Shown here piece by piece: positions 18,301-26,384 of a stretch of DNA of 64,000 nt. The stretch spans positions 9,276 to 73,275 of the forward strand of contig JBNKJS010000025.1 of the NCBI GenBank assembly GCA_050291365.1. Reading direction: 5' to 3'. Position 1 is the first letter of the stretch. Each line of letters begins with the position of its first letter. The translations under genes were made by a program, and so were the position numbers. The DNA comes from JAAGZL01 sp050291365. GTDB lineage: Bacteria; Pseudomonadota; Gammaproteobacteria; Chromatiales; Chromatiaceae. The notes below the pieces were generated by a model. The model worked only from the letters and a program-made list of their open reading frames with translations, had not been told where the DNA came from and searched no databases.

Positions 18301-18747
18301 ATGAATACCGGCAAAACAGTGCTCCTTCTATCCTTGCTTCTTCTGACGCAAGAGCTATTTGCTGCTAGCCTGTCTGGCCGCCCATCCCGCATCATCAGCG
18401 GTGACAAGCTGGTGCTAACAACAGACGACAACCAGCATATTCAAATTCAGCTATTGGGGATTCAAGCCCCTCCCCTATCAACACCTTTAGGCCGTGCGTC
18501 CAGGAAACAGCTTTCCACACTGGTTGCTGGCAAACCGATAACAGTGGAGTTCCGCATAAGAAATCGCTGGGGCCACCCCTTGGGCAAGGTGCTGTTAGGC
18601 GGTGCCGATATCAATCTGCGCCTGCTAAGCACAGGAGTTGCCGTCCATAAACCTGATTTCCAAACAGTGCTGGAAAATAATCTATACTCACAAACTATGC
18701 AGAGAGCGAAACGGCTCAAGTTGGGCATCTGGGCCCTGTCCAAATAG
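18301..18747 (+). CDS. Secreted nuclease-fold (SNase-like) protein, catalytic residues missing
   Basis: A 148-residue exported protein with signal peptide (cleaved near LFAAS) and a staphylococcal-nuclease-like (TNase) fold: IISGDKLVLT, then IQIQLLGIQAPPLSTPLGR, and INLRLLSTGVAV near 105-117. In active members the strand reads RLxGIDAPE and a later GR pair supplies Arg87. Here the first Arg is Gln, the metal-site Asp is Gln, the general-base Glu is Pro/Leu, and the Arg87 position is His (NRWGHPLG). It probably keeps the fold without nuclease activity. The assignment of fold is good; the function is unknown. Confidence 0.75.
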   Translation: MNTGKTVLLLSLLLLTQELFAASLSGRPSRIISGDKLVLTTDDNQHIQIQLLGIQAPPLSTPLGRASRKQLSTLVAGKPITVEFRIRNRWGHPLGKVLLGGADINLRLLSTGVAVHKPDFQTVLENNLYSQTMQRAKRLKLGIWALSK

Positions 18748-18853
18748 ATCTAGACAAGCCCTTAATCCTCTTGCAACAAACCAATAGTATCTTGCAATAG
18801 CGGCAAATATGTCGCAATAACATCTGGATTAGCTATAAGGAGACAAGAGAATC

Positions 18854-19153
18854 ATGGCTAAAGAAAAAGCAAAGCCTAAGAAAAAGGATAAGGCTGACAA
18901 GGACGAAACAAAGAAAAAGAAAAAACCCTCTAAAAAGGCAGAAGGGAGCAAGAAGTCAAAACCGAAAAAAGAGAAGCCTAAGAAGAGCTCGTCGAAAAAC
19001 GCCAAATCAAAGAAAAAGATCTCTCCCGAGGAACGAATGGAGATGATCCGCACTGCGGCATATTATCTAGCGCAAAAACGTGGTCATGAGGGAAGCTACG
19101 AGCTGGACGATTGGATTGAAGCAGAGAAGGAGATCGACACAATCACCAAATAG
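18854..19153 (+). CDS. Lysine-rich protein with C-terminal DUF2934 domain
   Basis: A 99-residue cytoplasmic protein. Residues 1-57 are almost entirely Lys, Ser, Glu, Asp and Pro, a disordered basic tail. Residues about 58-97 match DUF2934 (EERMEMIRTAAYYLAQKRGH, then a Glu-Leu-Asp-Asp-Trp-Ile motif). The basic tail suggests nucleic acid binding, which is inference. Transcription ends at the terminator just downstream, shared with the opposing gene. Confidence 0.82.
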   Translation: MAKEKAKPKKKDKADKDETKKKKKPSKKAEGSKKSKPKKEKPKKSSSKNAKSKKKISPEERMEMIRTAAYYLAQKRGHEGSYELDDWIEAEKEIDTITK

Positions 19154-19161
19154 CAAAAACA

Positions 19162-19184
19162 AACCCCGCCATTGAGGCGGGGTT
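19162..19184. terminator. Bidirectional terminator between DUF2934 gene and VPLPA-CTERM gene
   Basis: AACCCCGCC, loop ATTGA, GGCGGGGTT. On the minus strand it is followed by TGTTTTT, and on the plus strand by CGTTAT. Nearly the same hairpin ends the paralogous gene at 20174. Confidence 0.85.
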
Positions 19185-19209
19185 CGTTATCAAGCATTAG
19201 CTTAGACTA

Positions 19210-19896
19210 TCAGGCACTTTTTCTGCGGGTAGAAAAACCCATTAAACCTACAATGCCAGAAACAAAAAGCCAGGCAGCTGCCGGAACAGGGACTGCTGAA
19301 ACATTCACTCCACCCAGAGCGTAGTTATTGTTGGCATCATCTTGTACGCCAATAGTAGATTCAGCTGTAAACACAATTGTTGTTGCTAAGATCTGGGCTG
19401 ATACATAACTGGCATATCCACCCTCGCCTGCTCCCTGAGTGGCATCTACTGTAAATGGCGAGTTTCCGTCTATGATAACAGTCGCCTGCTCAGTGCCATT
19501 AACCTTATACAGATCAATGAAATGAAACCCAGAGATATTCACAGCAGTATCGAAAGTCAGAGTTAGGTTTTCTATAATACCACCACCGTCCTCACCTATT
19601 TCATCATCATCGATACCAATACCATCTGTACCACAGGCGAACTGTCCGCCATTAGACGCACAAATACTCCTGTTTGAACCGTCGTAACCACCATCGGTTA
19701 AAAGATTAATGTTTCCATTTGTTGCGGAGAGCGTAAAACCAACCCCATCAAAAGTTCCGGTATATTCACTGTTTGAAACCTTATTTAGTGTTGCTAGAAA
19801 GGCGGTGTCAGTGAAGTCCAATAGCGCAGCTGAGGCACTATTACACAGACAAAAAACAGCAATACCACTAACCAGCTTAAGAATTCTATTTTTCAC
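19210..19896 (-). CDS. VPLPA-CTERM-type surface protein A
   Basis: A 228-residue secreted protein from GTG 19896, with signal peptide (cleaved near NSASA) and sorting tail AVPVPAAAWLFVSG, IVGLMGF, STRRKSA. The ectodomain is acidic (DDDEIGEDGGG around residue 100), with beta-rich character and two cysteines (ICASNGGQFACG). No family is recognised. The tail, 5' leader and terminator nearly equal those of the gene at 20174-20839, while the ectodomains do not look related. XrtD at 62 kb is the likely processing enzyme. Confidence 0.88.
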   Translation of the reverse strand: MKNRILKLVSGIAVFCLCNSASAALLDFTDTAFLATLNKVSNSEYTGTFDGVGFTLSATNGNINLLTDGGYDGSNRSICASNGGQFACGTDGIGIDDDEIGEDGGGIIENLTLTFDTAVNISGFHFIDLYKVNGTEQATVIIDGNSPFTVDATQGAGEGGYASYVSAQILATTIVFTAESTIGVQDDANNNYALGGVNVSAVPVPAAAWLFVSGIVGLMGFSTRRKSA

Positions 19897-19902
19897 GATT
19901 TA

Positions 19903-19998
19903 AACCCCGATTGCCCAGCTATAAACTACAGCTGTTCTCATTAGGGCGAATACTACCGCTCTTTACGCTGACACACATCACCCAAATGAGTTAAATAA
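19903..19998 (-). promoter_or_regulatory. Conserved 5' leader of surface-protein gene A
   Basis: Two blocks are shared with the leader at 20847-20951. The first is TGGGCAATCGGGGTT (minus strand, 19917-19903), identical in both; its GGGG sits at ribosome-site distance from the start. The second is a 41-base block at 19958-19998, 36 of 41 identical, containing a small hairpin around CATTTGGG. Function unknown: promoter/operator or mRNA leader element. Confidence 0.55.
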
Positions 19999-20122
19999 GA
20001 ATGACCACAAAGAATTTAATTCTCCTTGGCCATAAAGGACTGTAGTTCGGTTGCTAGAGGACTATTCCCCAATGTGACCACTTTTTTTAGATTATAACCA
20101 TTAAAAAATAGCTGTTATAAAT

Positions 20123-20150
20123 AAAAACCCCGCCATTTAGGCGGGGTTTG
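20123..20150 (-). terminator. Intrinsic terminator of surface-protein gene B
   Basis: Minus strand: AACCCCGCC-type arm, loop CTAAA-like, GGCGGGGTTTTT. It lies 24 bases after the stop at 20174. The hairpin is almost identical to that at 19162-19184. Confidence 0.85.
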
Positions 20151-20173
20151 TTAGGAAATATTTCTGCAACCTA

Positions 20174-20839
20174 TCAGGCAGTTTTTCTGCGGGTAGAAAA
20201 ACCCATTAAGCCTACAATACCGGAAACAAATAACCAGGCAGCTGCAGGAACAGGAACTGCTGAAACATAGGCGTGATTGTCTGTCTCAAAAGCATTCCTA
20301 GTAGAGATAAATACAACCTTATCGAAATACTCTGAGGCGTCATCTGCCTGGAAATTCCAGTACGCCCCCTCGGACTGATCACCAGTTGGCTGTGCGCCCG
20401 CTCCGAAAGCAACTTGATACAAGTCAGTGCCTGTAAACGAGCCGACCAGGTTAGTACCGTTGTAAAACTCTATACTATTGTAGTTATCAGGTGATCCACC
20501 AAAAAAGCCAAAATATTGATTTAGCGAACCAAGTGTCAAAGTACTTGGAGAGGATTGCCCAGCACCAGGACCAACCGTGAGGTAATATGAGGTATCTCCA
20601 GGAGGCGTAGCCCAATTACTGGGGGAGCTTCCTATCACAACCGCACCGCCGGAATATTCGGCAGGCAAACTACCTGAATTGAAATCAATTACCGTTGCGC
20701 CAACTACAGATGTGGTAAGACCCTCACCAGATACCGCAGTACCTCCAACCGTTATCGTAAAAGCGGAAACAGATGAGGATATAAGCATCGCGCCAACAAT
20801 AACGGCAAAAATCCCGTAATTTTTAAACATATTATTCAT
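20174..20839 (-). CDS. VPLPA-CTERM-type surface protein B
   Basis: A 221-residue secreted protein from ATG 20839 (MNNMFKNYGIFAV). A longer frame to 20872 exists, but the conserved GGGG leader sits at proper distance from 20839. It has a signal peptide (cleaved near SVSA) and sorting tail AVPVPAAAWLFVSG, IVGLMGF, STRRKTA. The ectodomain contains TLTLGSLNQYFGFFGGSPDN and NSIEFYNGTNLVGSFTG, a pattern common among exosortase-dependent surface proteins with jelly-roll-like repeats, though no function is known. Paralogous to the 19210-19896 gene only at its ends. Confidence 0.88.
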   Translation of the reverse strand: MNNMFKNYGIFAVIVGAMLISSSVSAFTITVGGTAVSGEGLTTSVVGATVIDFNSGSLPAEYSGGAVVIGSSPSNWATPPGDTSYYLTVGPGAGQSSPSTLTLGSLNQYFGFFGGSPDNYNSIEFYNGTNLVGSFTGTDLYQVAFGAGAQPTGDQSEGAYWNFQADDASEYFDKVVFISTRNAFETDNHAYVSAVPVPAAAWLFVSGIVGLMGFSTRRKTA

Positions 20840-20846
20840 TCCCAGT

Positions 20847-20951
20847 AACCCCGATTGCCCAACCAAAGCCAAGCGTTAGCTATATATTTCATTATGGGTC
20901 TAATCCTAAGGCTCTTTACACAGGCACACATCACCCAAATGGGTTAGATAA
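20847..20951 (-). promoter_or_regulatory. Conserved 5' leader of surface-protein gene B
   Basis: Contains the same TGGGCAATCGGGGTT (20861-20847) and the same 41-base block (20911-20951) as the leader of gene A, with a slightly longer spacer. On the minus strand the block includes AACCCATTTGGG, whose AACCC could pair either locally or with the downstream GGGGTT. Confidence 0.55.
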
Positions 20952-21023
20952 AGAGTTACCTCTGGGAATTGCATTCTTTATAAAACGGGGTGAGCCTGGT
21001 TTTGCTACCACAAAAAGCACAGC

Positions 21024-21281
21024 TCAATCAGTAGTTGGTTTCTTTTTCTTATTTTTAGGTTTGGTTCCATTGCCAGCCTGCATACGCATTTTTAGCAACA
21101 TGCCGATCAGGGTGGACTCCATGGCCTTAAAGGCCTTGGTTTGAGCCTCTTGATGGGTGGTGGAGGCATTTTCTTCCAGCATGGAGAGACGGGCATCGAA
21201 ATACGCTATATCAGCCTCTAGCCCACTGACGCTGACCTTAGGCCACTGTTTATCCTCTTTTTTATCGTCTGAATCAGACAT
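21024..21281 (-). CDS. Small charged protein of unknown function
   Basis: An 85-residue soluble protein with an acidic start (MSDSDDKKEDK), a predicted helical middle (EADIAYFDARLSMLEENAS, then KAFKAMESTLIGMLLKMRMQ) and a Lys-rich end. There is no signal peptide. A helical pair suggests a coiled coil. Not recognised; divergent from the fumarase gene. Confidence 0.65.
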   Translation of the reverse strand: MSDSDDKKEDKQWPKVSVSGLEADIAYFDARLSMLEENASTTHQEAQTKAFKAMESTLIGMLLKMRMQAGNGTKPKNKKKKPTTD

Positions 21282-21425
21282 ATGTAACTATTTCTCTCTG
21301 CCTTATGCCGTTTCCCTGGCTTGTCCTTTAAGTATAATACAACGAAATCTGACTAAAAAAGAGACCAAATACACAATCTCGAACAACCGGGACAGCATCT
21401 AACAACAACTATCGGTAACCAAATT

Positions 21426-22940
21426 ATGACCAAGATAAGCCAGGAAGACCTTATTCAGAGCATTGCAGACGGCCTGCAATACATCTCCTACTACCACCCT
21501 GCAGACTACATTCAGGCCCTAACCAAGGCCTGGGAACAGGAGGAATCACCCGCAGCAAAAGATGCTATGGCCCAAATCCTGGTCAACTCTAGGATGTGCG
21601 CAGAGGGCAAACGCCCCATCTGCCAGGATACCGGCATGGTTGTGGTGTTTCTGGAAGTGGGAATGGACCTGCAGTTCGATGGCGATATGGGTCTAGAGGA
21701 GATGATTAACGAGGGGGTTCGTCGCGGTTACAGCCATCCGGATAATGTACTTAGGGCATCTGTTGTGTCCGACCCTGCCGGGGCACGCACCAACACCAAG
21801 GACAATACTCCGGCCGTGATCCACACCCGACTGGTCCCAGGCGACAAGCTGCTGATCAAACTGGCGGGCAAGGGCGGCGGATCGGAAAACAAATCGAAAT
21901 TTACCGTACTCAACCCATCGAGCAATCTGGTGGAGTGGGTGCTGGAGACCGTCCCTAAGATGGGTGCCGGCTGGTGTCCACCCGGCATGTTGGGCATAGG
22001 TATCGGCGGCTCCGCCGAGAAGGCCATGCTCCTGGCCAAAGAGTCCCTGATGGAGCATATCGACATCCATGAACTGAAGGCCCGCGGACCCCAGAACCGG
22101 GTCGAAGAGCTGCGTCTGGAGCTATTCGAGAAGGTTAATGCCCTGGGTATAGGGGCACAGGGACTGGGCGGACTGACCACCGTGCTGGATGTAAAGATCA
22201 ATGACTACCCAACCCACGCCGCCTCCCTTCCGATCGCCATGATCCCCAACTGCGCCGCCACCCGCCACGTGGAGTTCACCCTGGATGGCAGCGGACCGGT
22301 GGATCTGCAACCACCCAGCATAGATCTCTGGCCGGAGATCTCCCTGGAGGGCGGCAGCAACGCCCGTCGAGTAAACCTAGACAGCGTAACCAAAGAAGAG
22401 ATTGCCAGCTGGCAGCCGGGTGAGAGCATCCTGCTCTCTGGCAAACTGCTTACCGGACGGGATGCAGCCCACAAACGCATCCAGGAGCTACAGGAGAAAG
22501 GTGAGCCCCTGCCGGATGGCGTAGACTTCCACAACCGTTTTATCTATTACGTGGGACCAGTTGACCCGGTAAGAGACGAAGCGGTAGGCCCTGCCGGACC
22601 CACCACCTCAACCCGCATGGACAAGTTCACCGACATGATGCTGGACGATATGGGCCTGATCGGCATGGTAGGCAAGGCAGAACGTGGACCTGCAACTATT
22701 GAGTCGATCAAACAGCATGGCGCTGCATACCTGATGGCAGTGGGTGGCGCCGCCTATCTGGTATCCAAGGCGATCCGCTCCGCCCGCATCGTGGCCTTCG
22801 AAGATCTGGGTATGGAGGCGATCCGTGAGTTTGAGGTGGAGGATATGCCGGTTACCGTTGCGGTGGATAGCAAGGGTACCTCGGTACATCAGACCGGACC
22901 TGCGGAGTGGCGCATTAAGATTGCGGATATGAAAAAGTAG
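21426..22940 (+). CDS. fum: Class I (iron-sulfur) fumarate hydratase
   Basis: Interconverts fumarate and malate in the TCA cycle using an oxygen-sensitive [4Fe-4S] cluster. The 504-residue product carries both class I halves. The alpha-like half has the three cluster cysteines: Cys66 in RPICQDTGM, Cys184 in GWCPPGMLG, Cys276 in PNCAATRH. The beta-like half (about 330-500) contains LLSGKLLTGRDAAHKRI and YVGPVDPV. It is a single-chain enzyme of the FumA/FumB type. Monocistronic, followed by a REP palindrome. Confidence 0.94.
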   Translation: MTKISQEDLIQSIADGLQYISYYHPADYIQALTKAWEQEESPAAKDAMAQILVNSRMCAEGKRPICQDTGMVVVFLEVGMDLQFDGDMGLEEMINEGVRRGYSHPDNVLRASVVSDPAGARTNTKDNTPAVIHTRLVPGDKLLIKLAGKGGGSENKSKFTVLNPSSNLVEWVLETVPKMGAGWCPPGMLGIGIGGSAEKAMLLAKESLMEHIDIHELKARGPQNRVEELRLELFEKVNALGIGAQGLGGLTTVLDVKINDYPTHAASLPIAMIPNCAATRHVEFTLDGSGPVDLQPPSIDLWPEISLEGGSNARRVNLDSVTKEEIASWQPGESILLSGKLLTGRDAAHKRIQELQEKGEPLPDGVDFHNRFIYYVGPVDPVRDEAVGPAGPTTSTRMDKFTDMMLDDMGLIGMVGKAERGPATIESIKQHGAAYLMAVGGAAYLVSKAIRSARIVAFEDLGMEAIREFEVEDMPVTVAVDSKGTSVHQTGPAEWRIKIADMKK

Positions 22941-22980
22941 CTTGCCAAGGCCGGCCTTATTGCAACACCCTTTGATCCAC

Positions 22981-23046
22981 ATGTAGGAGCCCGGTCCTCC
23001 GGGCGATCTACAGTTAGCTTTCGCCCGGAGAACCGGGCTCCTACAT
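22981..23046. repeat. REP palindrome pair
   Basis: Two inverted copies of a REP unit: ATGTAGGAGCCCGG...CGGGCGA at 22981-23006 and its reverse complement at 23021-23046, with a 14-base spacer. It lies between the convergent fumarase and pyruvate kinase genes. Related copies are at 24814, 26150 and 45378; a REP transposase gene is at 30902. Confidence 0.85.
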
Positions 23047-23063
23047 GGATTAGCAGAGAATAT

Positions 23064-24497
23064 CTACTCCACCGCCATAACCCGGATATAGTCAGTCCCA
23101 CCGGCGGTCTGGAACTTACCGGCAACGGTCAGAACCAGGTCGCCACTGGTGACATAGCCCAGTTCACGCGCCCGTTTAATTCCATAGTTAATCTTCTCTT
23201 CATCGCTGGCATCACCGGTCAGCAGTAGTGGGAGCACCCCCCAATTCAGGGCCAGCCTGTGAGCCACCGTTTCCTCAGCGGTGACAGCAAAGATAGGGCA
23301 CTCAGGCCTGTGGCGTGAGATCTGCCTAGGACTGAAACCGGTCTCGGTAACACTAAAAATAGCCTTGGCCCCAAGCTGCTTTGCCATGCTGGTAACAGCT
23401 GTGCTGATGGCATCGCTCACCTTGTTAGATGGGTTGGGTTTAACCGTCTGCAGAAAACCGTACTCGGCCAGGGATAGCTCAGCCTGCTCGGCCAGATCGG
23501 CCATGGTCTGCACCGCCTTCACCGGATATTTCCCTATAGCCGTCTCTCCCGAAAGCATGACTGCCGAAGTGCCATCCAGAATGGCATTGGCCACATCGCT
23601 GGCCTCGGCCCTGGTGGGCTTGGGATTGACCTCCATGGAAGAGAGCATTTCTGTGGCGGTAATAACAGGCTTGCCCTGAGAGACGGTGGTGCGAATAATC
23701 TTCTTCTGCATCCCCGGAACCTCCGCCAGGGGCAACTCCACACCCAGGTCTCCTCGGGCCACCATCACCCCATCTGCGGCCTCCACAATCTCATCCAGGT
23801 TATTCACCCCGGCCCGGTTCTCTATCTTGGCGATGATAGGAATGGTGACCCCAAACTCCTGCTGGACCTTGCGCAGTTCATGGATATCCTCGGCGGTCTG
23901 AATAAAGGATGCCGCCACATATTCAATACCGTGCTGGGCCGCAAATTCCATCTCCTGCATCACCACTTCCCGGTTCTCCGGACTCACTGCACTCAATGGC
24001 AGCTGGGTGTCGGGCAGGTTGACTCCCTTGTTGTAGCCCAAGATGCCTCCATGCACCACACGGCACTCTATGGCAGGCTTCTGAATAGAAACAACCTCTA
24101 ACTCAATTGCGCCGTCATCAAGCAGGATCGCAGTCCCGGCCTCCACATCCTTATACAGCCCGCTGTATGTAACGGAGACCCCTTCCTGGCTACCAACACG
24201 GTCATCGCAATAGAGTGAAAATGGATCACCATCTTCAAGCTCCACAATCCCGCTCTCCAGCTTACCGGTGCGAATCTCTATGCCCCGGGTATCCACCATG
24301 ATCGCCACATGGCGCTTAACTTCCCTGGCCGCCTGGCGCACCATCTCCACCCGATGTTCCTGATCAGGACCAGTACCAAAAGATAAGTTGATACGCACCA
24401 CACTGACCCCAGCCTGAATCATCTCCCTCAGGGTGGAGACAGAATCACTAGCCGGTCCAATAGTGGCAATTATTTTCGTTTTCTGGCGAATACTCAT
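23064..24497 (-). CDS. pyk: Pyruvate kinase
   Basis: Converts phosphoenolpyruvate and ADP to pyruvate and ATP in glycolysis. From ATG 24497 the protein has 477 residues, starting MSIRQKTKIIATIGPASDS; a longer frame to 24602 is unlikely because family members start just before TKII. The catalytic core shows IIAKIENRAGV, VARGDLGVELP and SGETAIGKYP. Two positions differ from the usual: DTRGIEIR for DTKGPEIR, and ATEMLSSM for ATQMLESM. The gene stands alone. Confidence 0.93.
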   Translation of the reverse strand: MSIRQKTKIIATIGPASDSVSTLREMIQAGVSVVRINLSFGTGPDQEHRVEMVRQAAREVKRHVAIMVDTRGIEIRTGKLESGIVELEDGDPFSLYCDDRVGSQEGVSVTYSGLYKDVEAGTAILLDDGAIELEVVSIQKPAIECRVVHGGILGYNKGVNLPDTQLPLSAVSPENREVVMQEMEFAAQHGIEYVAASFIQTAEDIHELRKVQQEFGVTIPIIAKIENRAGVNNLDEIVEAADGVMVARGDLGVELPLAEVPGMQKKIIRTTVSQGKPVITATEMLSSMEVNPKPTRAEASDVANAILDGTSAVMLSGETAIGKYPVKAVQTMADLAEQAELSLAEYGFLQTVKPNPSNKVSDAISTAVTSMAKQLGAKAIFSVTETGFSPRQISRHRPECPIFAVTAEETVAHRLALNWGVLPLLLTGDASDEEKINYGIKRARELGYVTSGDLVLTVAGKFQTAGGTDYIRVMAVE

Positions 24498-24845
24498 GGG
24501 TTCTACTACTGAGTCCTTTAAGGCTGGTATATGTAATTTAGGAGTATGGCCGATTATTGTGAAAATTTCGCGACACAAGAACGTTTTGTTCTCGCGCTTC
24601 ATGGTGAGAACGAGAAAACAGTCTGCCGTAACAAACCGATCCCGCGATCAAGTCGCTGAGTGACGACATCTGTTTTTTGCGTCTTTTTACTGGAATTCGT
24701 GTTTATTTCTTACTGGGATGCAGGTAAGGAGCGTCAGCAGGACACGGTAACTTTTGCGGCCGCTTTTTAAAACCATTTGCGTTTATTCGCGTTCATTTGC
24801 GGACCGCTTTTAATCGCCCAGAGAACTTGGCTCCTACAAAAGACC
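24498..24845. other. Intergenic region upstream of pyk
   Basis: No gene seen. It holds a palindrome AGAAC-GTTTT-GTTCT at 24578-24592 flanked by CGCG on both sides, possibly an operator, and a single REP half-unit at 24814-24838 (TCGCCCAGAGAACTTGGCTC then CTACA). Confidence 0.5.
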
Positions 24846-25928
24846 TTACACCACCAGATCCAACTGCTGGATAGTGCCCACTCCTCCATCCTCTTCCAGA
24901 AAGATGCCAGAATCACGCACGGCACCCAGGGTGTCGTTAGCAGCGTCTTTCAGCAGGAACGGGGTGTCGATATGCCCCAGGTAGATGGCGCCCACACCGC
25001 GTTGACCCAGGGCGACAAGTTGGTCGTTACCTGATGCGTCTTTGGACCAGATGCGCAGTCGATCATAGATGCTGTCGTTCTCGTCGATCCAGTTGTTACC
25101 ATCGGCATCGTACTTAGAGAGATCGGCAAAACCGTTTCCAGTTTCTGGACCAAACAGTTCACTACCGTCGTTGATCTCGCCATCGCCGTTCCTGTCCAGG
25201 GCCAGAAAACCGCTGCCCGGACCGACAAAGGCGATCTGATCAGATGTGCCGTCGGCATCTATATCAAAGCTGAAACTGCGTTCGGTAAGCTCTACCGCAT
25301 TGCCGCTAAAATTGACTACCAGCGGATCTTTCAGGGCATCGCCGGCGCGCAGACTTAACTGCTGTTCAGAATAGAATTCTCGACTCATATTGAGCTCAAC
25401 GCTGATGTCGATCTCACGGCCATCCGCCGTATGCACCACCCCACTAGCAGAAAAGCTGGTGGATTCGGCTTCGTAGTGGGACTCATAGGAGTCATAGATC
25501 AGCCCCCAGCCCTGGCGCTCTCCGCCTGCTTGTGCCTGATCTGGACCTTGAACTTCACTTGCCTCAACCGGGGCTTGGGCATCCTCTATCTCGGCGGGAG
25601 ACATCAGCTTGATCTTTTTGCCGGTGAGCTGCTCCACCAGGAGTTTGATCAGCAACTGTTTCAACTCATCTATGGGATCAAGTGGCTCCTGATCCTCTAG
25701 CACCGCCTTTGTGGGTTGTAGAGAACTGGCCTGGGCGGATATATCCACCTGCTGAAACTCAACGCTCATGGTCTCCACCATGGCGTCAAAGCGGGCGCGA
25801 TTTACCGGGCCGTTGACTGCCTGGGGTTCCTGATCACCCCGCCAAATAGTTAGGGATTCACGTTTTTCGTGCCGCTCTTCGGATAGATGGTTGCTGGCCA
25901 TCTGGATGTTGGAATCTACTATCTTCAT
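24846..25928 (-). CDS. EF-hand-like acidic protein of unknown function
   Basis: A 360-residue protein from ATG 25928 (MKIVDSNIQMASNHL); the open frame extends 15 codons further. The C-terminal third has calcium-loop-like segments: ALDRNGDGEINDGSELFGPE, then KYDADGNNWIDENDSIYDRL, then LRIWSKD. This arrangement is common at the ends of RTX-type and hemolysin-like proteins. The middle part carries a conserved beta region (VELNMSREFYSEQQLSLRAG). There is no classical signal peptide. Calcium binding is likely; the role is not known. It stands alone. Confidence 0.78.
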   Translation of the reverse strand: MKIVDSNIQMASNHLSEERHEKRESLTIWRGDQEPQAVNGPVNRARFDAMVETMSVEFQQVDISAQASSLQPTKAVLEDQEPLDPIDELKQLLIKLLVEQLTGKKIKLMSPAEIEDAQAPVEASEVQGPDQAQAGGERQGWGLIYDSYESHYEAESTSFSASGVVHTADGREIDISVELNMSREFYSEQQLSLRAGDALKDPLVVNFSGNAVELTERSFSFDIDADGTSDQIAFVGPGSGFLALDRNGDGEINDGSELFGPETGNGFADLSKYDADGNNWIDENDSIYDRLRIWSKDASGNDQLVALGQRGVGAIYLGHIDTPFLLKDAANDTLGAVRDSGIFLEEDGGVGTIQQLDLVV

Positions 25929-26384
25929 ACCGTCCACCATGGGGTTCGGGGCCGGGTTTTGAATCAAAAACATCCATATTCTTACTGCTGCACAGACCCG
26001 GCCAGTTAAGTTAACTGGCGGCCGGAGAGGATAATTCTTGAGAAAAAAGCCAGGAAAATAGTTCCCAACTAACTGGAATTAAAGGAGTTTTTCCTTGCAA
26101 TGCATGTAGATACATCAAGTGAAAATTAAAGGACATAGAAGTTCGTTAATCGCCTGCGGGAGCGAGCTCTTACAGAGACCTACCATCCAATTTGGAAACG
26201 GTGATCCAGCAAATATAGTAGCCCAGTCCCCTGGGATATAAAAAACTGGCTAACCCTCAGGGAGGGGGACACGACAGCAGGGAGGCAGAAGGCTAAGGCC
26301 GAGGGTAAAAGTGAGGAGGGGGTGGTCTTGGATTACCCCCCCTCATCCCATCCCTTCTCCCCCAGGGGAGAAGGGTTTGTTGGC
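25929..26384. other. Intergenic region with palindromes
   Basis: No gene seen. It holds a palindrome GCCAGTTAA-G-TTAACTGGC at 26001-26019, a weak REP-like unit at 26150-26174 and a hairpin at 26352-26375. Confidence 0.5.
26352..26375 (-). terminator. Hairpin after prfC, possible terminator
   Basis: CCCTTCTCCC arms around a short centre, just after the prfC stop. There is no T-run on the minus strand, so it may be a repeat rather than an intrinsic terminator; related CCCTCTCCCC palindromes occur near 42.3 kb. Confidence 0.4.
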
